Assembly (NCBI GenBank): GCA_965261795.1
Contig: OZ253476.1
Location: 1,054,001 to 1,118,000 of the forward strand
DNA: 64,000 nucleotides
Direction of reading: 5' to 3'
Source of the DNA: CBDCFV01 sp965261795
GTDB taxonomy: Bacteria > Chloroflexota > Dehalococcoidia > Lucifugimonadales > UBA3495
Positions 59,492 through 64,000 of the stretch are shown piece after piece (the stretch's first letter is position 1; each line of letters opens with the position of its first letter). The notes beneath the pieces are model-generated. The model searched no databases. It saw only the letters and a list, made by a program, of their open reading frames with translations, and was not told where the DNA came from. The translations under genes and the position numbers were made by a program.

Positions 59492-60154
59492 ATGCGACTT
59501 GACGCTAAAATGTTGACCCTGGGCTTGGTTGGCCTGACGGTTACTGTGGTCGTGGGGTTCGTGCTGGTTGTTCTCCTGATTTCATGGTTCTCCAACCCGC
59601 CATTTGGATTGGGCAACGCTCCGCCACAACCAGTCGCCTTTCCTCACACGGTCCATGCCGGTCCGGTCGAAGAAGGCAACATGGGCATACAGTGTGAGTT
59701 CTGCCATCGCAACGTCACCAAAGGAGAGGATGCGACGGTCCCCTCGGTTGAGCAATGCCTGTTCTGTCACAACACGGTCGAGGGGCAGACAACCACCGCG
59801 ATGGCGGAGATATCAAAGTTCCGGCCGGAACCAGCCGCTGATGGGACAGTGCCGCCCGTCATGCCCATCAACTGGGAACGGGTGCACCGGATGCCGGACC
59901 ATGTCAGGTTCGTCCACGAGGCCCACATAAGGTTCTTCACTGATCCCAGCCCTGAATTGGTCAAGACCGGGATTAACGGTGAGCGCATCAACGGGGCGCT
60001 CTCGGTGCAGGAAACCTGTTCCATCTGCCACGGCGACGTGGCGAGCATGAAGGTAGTGAAACCCAAGCAGGCGCAGTCGTTGAAAATGGGTACGTGCTTG
60101 GACTGTCACCGCGAAAACAACGTAGCAACCGATTGCACGATATGCCACAAGTGA
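59492..60154 (+). CDS. actA: Pentahaem cytochrome c subunit of alternative complex III (ActA)
   Basis: 220 aa. N-terminal membrane anchor (VTVVVGFVLVVLLISWF) and five CXXCH haem sites: CEFCH, CLFCH, CSICH, CLDCH and CTICH. ActA passes electrons from the Fe-S subunit to an acceptor such as a c-type cytochrome or oxidase, on the outer face of the membrane. It is followed by the molybdopterin-type subunit after 25 bases, the standard act order. Confidence 0.88.
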   Translation: MRLDAKMLTLGLVGLTVTVVVGFVLVVLLISWFSNPPFGLGNAPPQPVAFPHTVHAGPVEEGNMGIQCEFCHRNVTKGEDATVPSVEQCLFCHNTVEGQTTTAMAEISKFRPEPAADGTVPPVMPINWERVHRMPDHVRFVHEAHIRFFTDPSPELVKTGINGERINGALSVQETCSICHGDVASMKVVKPKQAQSLKMGTCLDCHRENNVATDCTICHK

Positions 60155-60179
60155 TTTTGGACAAGGACGCTCTCTAGTC

Positions 60180-62507
60180 ATGAAGTTAAGCCGGCGGAAC
60201 TTTCTAGCCTGGGCCGGGCTCTCTGCGGTAGGCGCTGTCGCCTGCGAAGGGTTTGGCATCCGGGAAGGCGAGTTCAGCCTTCAAAGCCCGGCCGCGCTTC
60301 CGGAGGACTTGGTAAGAGGGAAAGACAACTGGTACGCCACACTGTGCCGCACCTGTCCCTCCTGCGAAGGAATAGTCGTCCGCGTTATGGAAGGCAGGGC
60401 GAAGAAAGTCCAGGGCAACCCCTCATACCCGACCAACATGGGGAAGCACAGCGCGCGCTGTGAAGCGGGATTGCAGGCCCTATACCACCCCGACCGGGTT
60501 TCGGGGCCGATGCGCCGCAGCAGCTTCCGCGGCTCCGGGCAGTTTGAGCCGATAGATTGGGAAACCGGTTTGAATGAGTTCAGGTCCCAATTGCAAGCGC
60601 GGTCCGAGAATATGCTGGCCATAACCGGGCCTGTTCGCGGACACTTGGCGATGGTGGTTAACAAGTTCGCCCAAGCGATGGGGGGCCGCCACTTGGCATT
60701 CGAGCCCATGGACAGTGTCACTTACCGGATGGCCCTGAAGAACGTTTTCGACCAGGAAACGCTCCCGGACTTTGATATTGGCAACGCCAATTTCCTGCTG
60801 TCCTTCGGCAGCGACCTCCTGTCAACCTGGATTGCACCCAACCGTTGGAGCCTTGGGTACGGGGAATTCCGGAACGGCGAAAACAGAGACAAGAGGGGCA
60901 CCTTCTACCACGTTGATCCGCGGTTCTCCATGACCGCCGCCAATGCCGACCAATGGGTGCCCATAACACCCGGATGGGAAGGCTACCTGGCCCTCAGCTT
61001 GGCATACGTGATTATTTCCGAAGGTCTGCAAGCTCCCGGCGTGGACGTTGGACGGTTGACCGGCGGGCGCGGCGCGGCGGCGTTGGAAGGCTTCCGACCC
61101 GAAGATGTTGCCGGGCGCATCGGTCTGCCCGAAGACCTGCACGGACAGGGCCCGGTTGAGGTCATTCAGGGCTTGGCACGGAAGTTCGCGGCAGAGGAAA
61201 ACAGGCCCAGTATCGCTATTGGCGGTGGGTCCGCCGGCGCTCATACCAACGGTCTGTTCAACTTGGAAGCCATCTATGCCCTCAACTACTTGGTGGGCAG
61301 CGTCGGCGCCAAAGGCGGGATCAGGTTCAACCCGGAAAGTCCCCTTCCCGACGTCCCCGCTTCGTCCGCAAGCGCGTCTCTAGCCGATTGGGCTACTGCC
61401 GCCAGTGATTTGCGCAGCGGCCAGACCCGCCTGCTCATGTTGCACAATGCCGATCCGGTCCATGGCCTGCCTGGGGCGATGGACTTCCGCGGCGCAATGG
61501 ACCAGGACGACCTGTTCATTGTCAGCTTCTCTCCCTTCCTGGACGATAGCAGCGCGATGGCGGACTTGGTCCTGCCTGACCGTGTCTACTTGGAAGACTG
61601 GGGCAGCGATTTGCCGGAACCGGGGCCCGGGTTCCAGACCGTGGGTATACAGCAGCCGGTGGTGAACCCATTAAGCGATCTGGACCCTCGCAGTTTCGCC
61701 GACGTGCTGTTGGCCATTGCATCTGAAATGGGCAGGGGAGACGATTTGCCTTGGGACCGGTTTGAGACCCTGCTAAAGGACAGCTCCCGTCAGTTGTTCG
61801 AGATGGACCGAGGGTCTATCCAAGCGGCGACAGCCAACGAGTTCTGGAACAAAATGCTGGCGCAGGGCGGCTGGTGGGACGAAAACGCCACCGGACCCTC
61901 CTCGACCAACCCTCCCGACGGTTTGATCAGCAATATCGCGGCAAAAGCGAAGGAGCCGCGATTCCCGGGGCTGGGAACTTCCGGGAACGTCTTCTACCTG
62001 ACGCCCTTCTCTCATCACACTCTCATGGAAGGGCAGACTGCTCACCTGCCGTGGCTGCAAGCCACGCCCGACCCGATCAGCACCGTGACCTGGCAGACTT
62101 GGGTCGAGATGAGCGATTATGACGGGGCGCGTCTTGGCCTGCGGGAAGGGGACGTTGTCCGGATAAGTTCCGCCGTTCGAGGCTCGATAGAGGCGCCGGT
62201 TTACCTCACTCCCGCGGCGCCGCCCGGCGTGGTCAGCGTGCCCTTTGGCCAAGGGAGGGAGGTTGGGTCGGATATTGCGACCGGACGCCCCGAAGGGGAG
62301 AGTTCAAACCTGATGGCGATCATCGAGCCCAGCCAGGTTGATGACACCGGCGCACTGGCTTGGGCCAACACGACGGTGGCGGTGTCGCCCACCGGACGCA
62401 GTGTTAAAGTTTCAAAGTTTGAAGGCGCATACCGGGCCGTGGAAGTGGGAACAAGCGCCGCCGAAGAAATTATCAAGACAATAACCCCCGGAGAGACGAG
62501 TTACTAG
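60180..62507 (+). CDS. Molybdopterin-oxidoreductase-like subunit of alternative complex III (ActB1)
   Basis: 775 aa. A twin-arginine signal (SRRNFLAWAGLSAVGAVACE) with a possible lipid-anchored Cys22 shows export. The N-terminal region has an Fe-S motif CRTCPSCEG (Cys56, 59, 62) with a fourth Cys near 93 (HSARCEAGLQ). The rest is the large fold of the DMSO-reductase family, ending in a beta-barrel with VRISSAVRGSIEAPVYLT. In known complex III, this half of ActB lacks the molybdenum cofactor; here it is a separate gene from the Fe-S half. The intact Cys motif leaves open that it binds a cluster. Confidence 0.85.
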   Translation: MKLSRRNFLAWAGLSAVGAVACEGFGIREGEFSLQSPAALPEDLVRGKDNWYATLCRTCPSCEGIVVRVMEGRAKKVQGNPSYPTNMGKHSARCEAGLQALYHPDRVSGPMRRSSFRGSGQFEPIDWETGLNEFRSQLQARSENMLAITGPVRGHLAMVVNKFAQAMGGRHLAFEPMDSVTYRMALKNVFDQETLPDFDIGNANFLLSFGSDLLSTWIAPNRWSLGYGEFRNGENRDKRGTFYHVDPRFSMTAANADQWVPITPGWEGYLALSLAYVIISEGLQAPGVDVGRLTGGRGAAALEGFRPEDVAGRIGLPEDLHGQGPVEVIQGLARKFAAEENRPSIAIGGGSAGAHTNGLFNLEAIYALNYLVGSVGAKGGIRFNPESPLPDVPASSASASLADWATAASDLRSGQTRLLMLHNADPVHGLPGAMDFRGAMDQDDLFIVSFSPFLDDSSAMADLVLPDRVYLEDWGSDLPEPGPGFQTVGIQQPVVNPLSDLDPRSFADVLLAIASEMGRGDDLPWDRFETLLKDSSRQLFEMDRGSIQAATANEFWNKMLAQGGWWDENATGPSSTNPPDGLISNIAAKAKEPRFPGLGTSGNVFYLTPFSHHTLMEGQTAHLPWLQATPDPISTVTWQTWVEMSDYDGARLGLREGDVVRISSAVRGSIEAPVYLTPAAPPGVVSVPFGQGREVGSDIATGRPEGESSNLMAIIEPSQVDDTGALAWANTTVAVSPTGRSVKVSKFEGAYRAVEVGTSAAEEIIKTITPGETSY

Positions 62508-62544
62508 GTTACATTGAAAACGTTGGACACCAGGGAAGGTGGAC

Positions 62545-63330
62545 ATGGTAAGTAACAGGTTTGATCACAAATGGGGCATGGTTGTGGACTTGGACCGCTG
62601 CACGGGCTGCCAAGCGTGTGTGGTGTCATGCCAGTCCGAGAACAACATTCCCATCAACAGCAAGGACCTTTTCCTGCAACGGCGGGCGTATGAGTGGATA
62701 AGGATAGAGCGATACTGGGAAGGGGAATTTCCCAATGTTAAGGCGCGGTTCATCCCGATCATGTGCCAGCATTGCGAAAATGCCCCCTGCGAGCCGGTTT
62801 GCCCGGTGTTCGCTACGTACCACAATGACGAGGGGATGAACGTTCAGATATACAACAGGTGCATTGGCACCCGTTACTGTGCCAACAACTGCCCCTACCA
62901 AGTGAGGTTCTTCAATTACTGGGAGCCGGTATGGCCGGAGCGGCTGCGCAACCAGTTGAACCCCGACGTAACCGTTCGCAGCCGCGGCATCATGGAACGG
63001 TGTTCCTTCTGCGTGCAGCGCATACGGCGAGCCGAGTTGACCGTGGAGAGGCAGGAGAGGGCGACGCTTGATTACGAGACCATGAAGAAGCGCAATTTCC
63101 TCCCGGCTTGCGTCCAAGCCTGCCCGACCAACGCTTTGAACTTCGCCGACCAAGGGGATACTACGGGCCCGGTGCACGAGTATTTCAAGGACCTGAACGA
63201 ACACGAGGAAGTAGGGGAACGCAAGACAAGGGGTTACCGTTTGCTGGAAGAGATGGGCACCAAGCCCAACGTGATCTACCTCAAGAAGGTGGACCAATAC
63301 CCGTTGAACAGTGGTGGGGGACATGGCTGA
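62545..63330 (+). CDS. Fe-S cluster subunit of alternative complex III (ActB2)
   Basis: About 261 aa from the ATG at 62545 (GAAGG upstream). Four cluster-binding sets: CTGCQACVVSC, CQHCENAPCEPVCP, CIGTRYCANNCP and CSFCVQRI with CVQACP. It resembles NrfC/DmsB-type proteins, and passes electrons from the quinol site to ActA. In many bacteria it is fused to the molybdopterin-type half; here the two are split. Its stop overlaps the next gene by 8 bases. Confidence 0.88.
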   Translation: MVSNRFDHKWGMVVDLDRCTGCQACVVSCQSENNIPINSKDLFLQRRAYEWIRIERYWEGEFPNVKARFIPIMCQHCENAPCEPVCPVFATYHNDEGMNVQIYNRCIGTRYCANNCPYQVRFFNYWEPVWPERLRNQLNPDVTVRSRGIMERCSFCVQRIRRAELTVERQERATLDYETMKKRNFLPACVQACPTNALNFADQGDTTGPVHEYFKDLNEHEEVGERKTRGYRLLEEMGTKPNVIYLKKVDQYPLNSGGGHG

Positions 63331-64000
63331 CGGACACCACGCCGAAGGACATTATCCGGGCATGTGGGTCTTCCCGCAGGCCTCGGAGACCACGCAGGAC
63401 GTGGCCGCGAAGACCAACGCCATGCCGAAACCCTTGGTGTACGGGTTGGTTGTCTCCGGGATTTTGCTTGTTCTGGGTATTGTAGGGTTCGTAATTCGGG
63501 CAGCCACCAGCGGATTCGACGATCATGCGCCGTGGGGCTACTACGCGGCCATTTTCTCCTTTGTATTCATGGTTACCAGCACCGCGCCATTGGCGGCGGT
63601 GGCGTTCCGGATAACCAAGAGCCATTGGCGGCGGCCCCTGACCCGGGTTTCCGAGCTTTTCGGGTTGTTGGGCGTCTTCAACGTCCTGATGTTTATTCCG
63701 TTGATGATGGTGCTGCCGCCAATCAAGAATCCCGATGCTGGGTCCCACGAGTTGGAACTACGGCGTACCCTTTGGTTTGAAGTGCCAATCGGAGCTCCCC
63801 ACTGGTGGGATATGCTGGGCATTATCGGCCTGGCATTGGCGGGCTTGGTGATTCTGTGGGTTTCGATGACGCCCGATCTAGCTGAGGCTCGTCTGACTGC
63901 CACCGGGTTCCGGCGCTCCGTCTACCGGCTGCTATCGGGGCATTGGCACGGCACCAAGCGGCAATGGAATTACCAGAAGGCGTGGTTGGCGATGTTGGGC
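63323..64000 (+). CDS. NrfD/PsrC-like membrane subunit of alternative complex III (partial)
   Basis: 226 codons visible before the right edge. N-terminal cytoplasmic/periplasmic tail, then membrane spans PLVYGLVVSGILLVLGIVGF, YYAAIFSFVFMVTSTAPLAA, ELFGLLGVFNVLMFIPLMMV and MLGIIGLALAGLVILWVSMT. ActC-type subunits bind quinol and span the membrane. ATG at 63323 overlaps the previous stop, indicating coupling. Later Act subunits should follow outside the window. Confidence 0.82.
   Translation, partial: MADGHHAEGHYPGMWVFPQASETTQDVAAKTNAMPKPLVYGLVVSGILLVLGIVGFVIRAATSGFDDHAPWGYYAAIFSFVFMVTSTAPLAAVAFRITKSHWRRPLTRVSELFGLLGVFNVLMFIPLMMVLPPIKNPDAGSHELELRRTLWFEVPIGAPHWWDMLGIIGLALAGLVILWVSMTPDLAEARLTATGFRRSVYRLLSGHWHGTKRQWNYQKAWLAMLG

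Overview
The window looks like a chromosome segment of a Dehalococcoidia-type Chloroflexota, probably related to the free-living marine SAR202 lineages. This is inferred from gene content and not from a marker gene: a split alternative complex III operon, soluble reductive-dehalogenase-like proteins, an LLM flavin monooxygenase, paired MFS permeases, secreted lipoproteins and siroheme nitrite/sulfite reductase, all with G+C-rich codon use and TTG/GTG starts. No CRISPR array or rRNA was seen.

Layout. 1-5.5 kb: cut MFS permease, rsmI, an OsmC gene with an in-frame TGA (probable selenoprotein), a SAM methyltransferase and a ThDP enzyme. 5.7-8.7 kb: two tandem reductive-dehalogenase-like genes, each with its own promoter and terminator. 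8.7-18.6 kb: a pentapeptide-repeat/TIR protein, then housekeeping genes: argF, der-plsY-gpsA (GTPase and phosphatidate synthesis) and the minus-strand run thrC-ispH-UPF0104-DUF488. 18.7-27.4 kb: a decaying secreted-protein region with small unknown ORFs, two related lipoproteins (one interrupted by two stops), a truncated subtilase, and a phospholipase A2-like gene apparently split by adjoining IS630 and IS1182 copies. 27.5-35.1 kb: MFS permease, LLM oxidoreductase, a coiled-coil protein with coding tandem repeats, hemD and a nitrite/sulfite reductase with a structured terminator-bearing leader, and a crotonase.

35.3-45.6 kb is an accessory island beside tRNA-Ser(GCU): a type IIG-like restriction-modification gene followed by four small modules (PIN pair; membrane protein plus KPPGGK-motif small proteins; HigBA; DUF433/DUF5615). 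The first three modules are each followed by a copy of the 3' end of the restriction-modification gene, which suggests stepwise accretion. 45.7-53.1 kb returns to core functions (HEAT protein, NAD(P)HX repair with acpS, metF, crotonase, DUF167). 53.5-55.2 kb is an overlapping three-gene unit of unknown function. 55.2-58.9 kb holds a dual-specificity phosphatase, a JAMM protease, a Ca2+/cation antiporter and leuB. 59.0-64.0 kb is the start of an alternative complex III operon (pentahaem cytochrome, molybdopterin-type subunit, Fe-S subunit, NrfD-like subunit), which would oxidise quinol and feed a respiratory chain.

Two identical 161-bp MITE-like copies in opposite orientation sit at 35.3 and 57.4 kb, and an ATTCCCGC-N4-GCGGGAAT palindrome family recurs within and outside them. 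The best leads are the OsmC selenoprotein, the 3'-tail echoes in the island, the KPPGGK module, the nitrite/sulfite reductase leader and the mosaic tandem dehalogenase-like pair.
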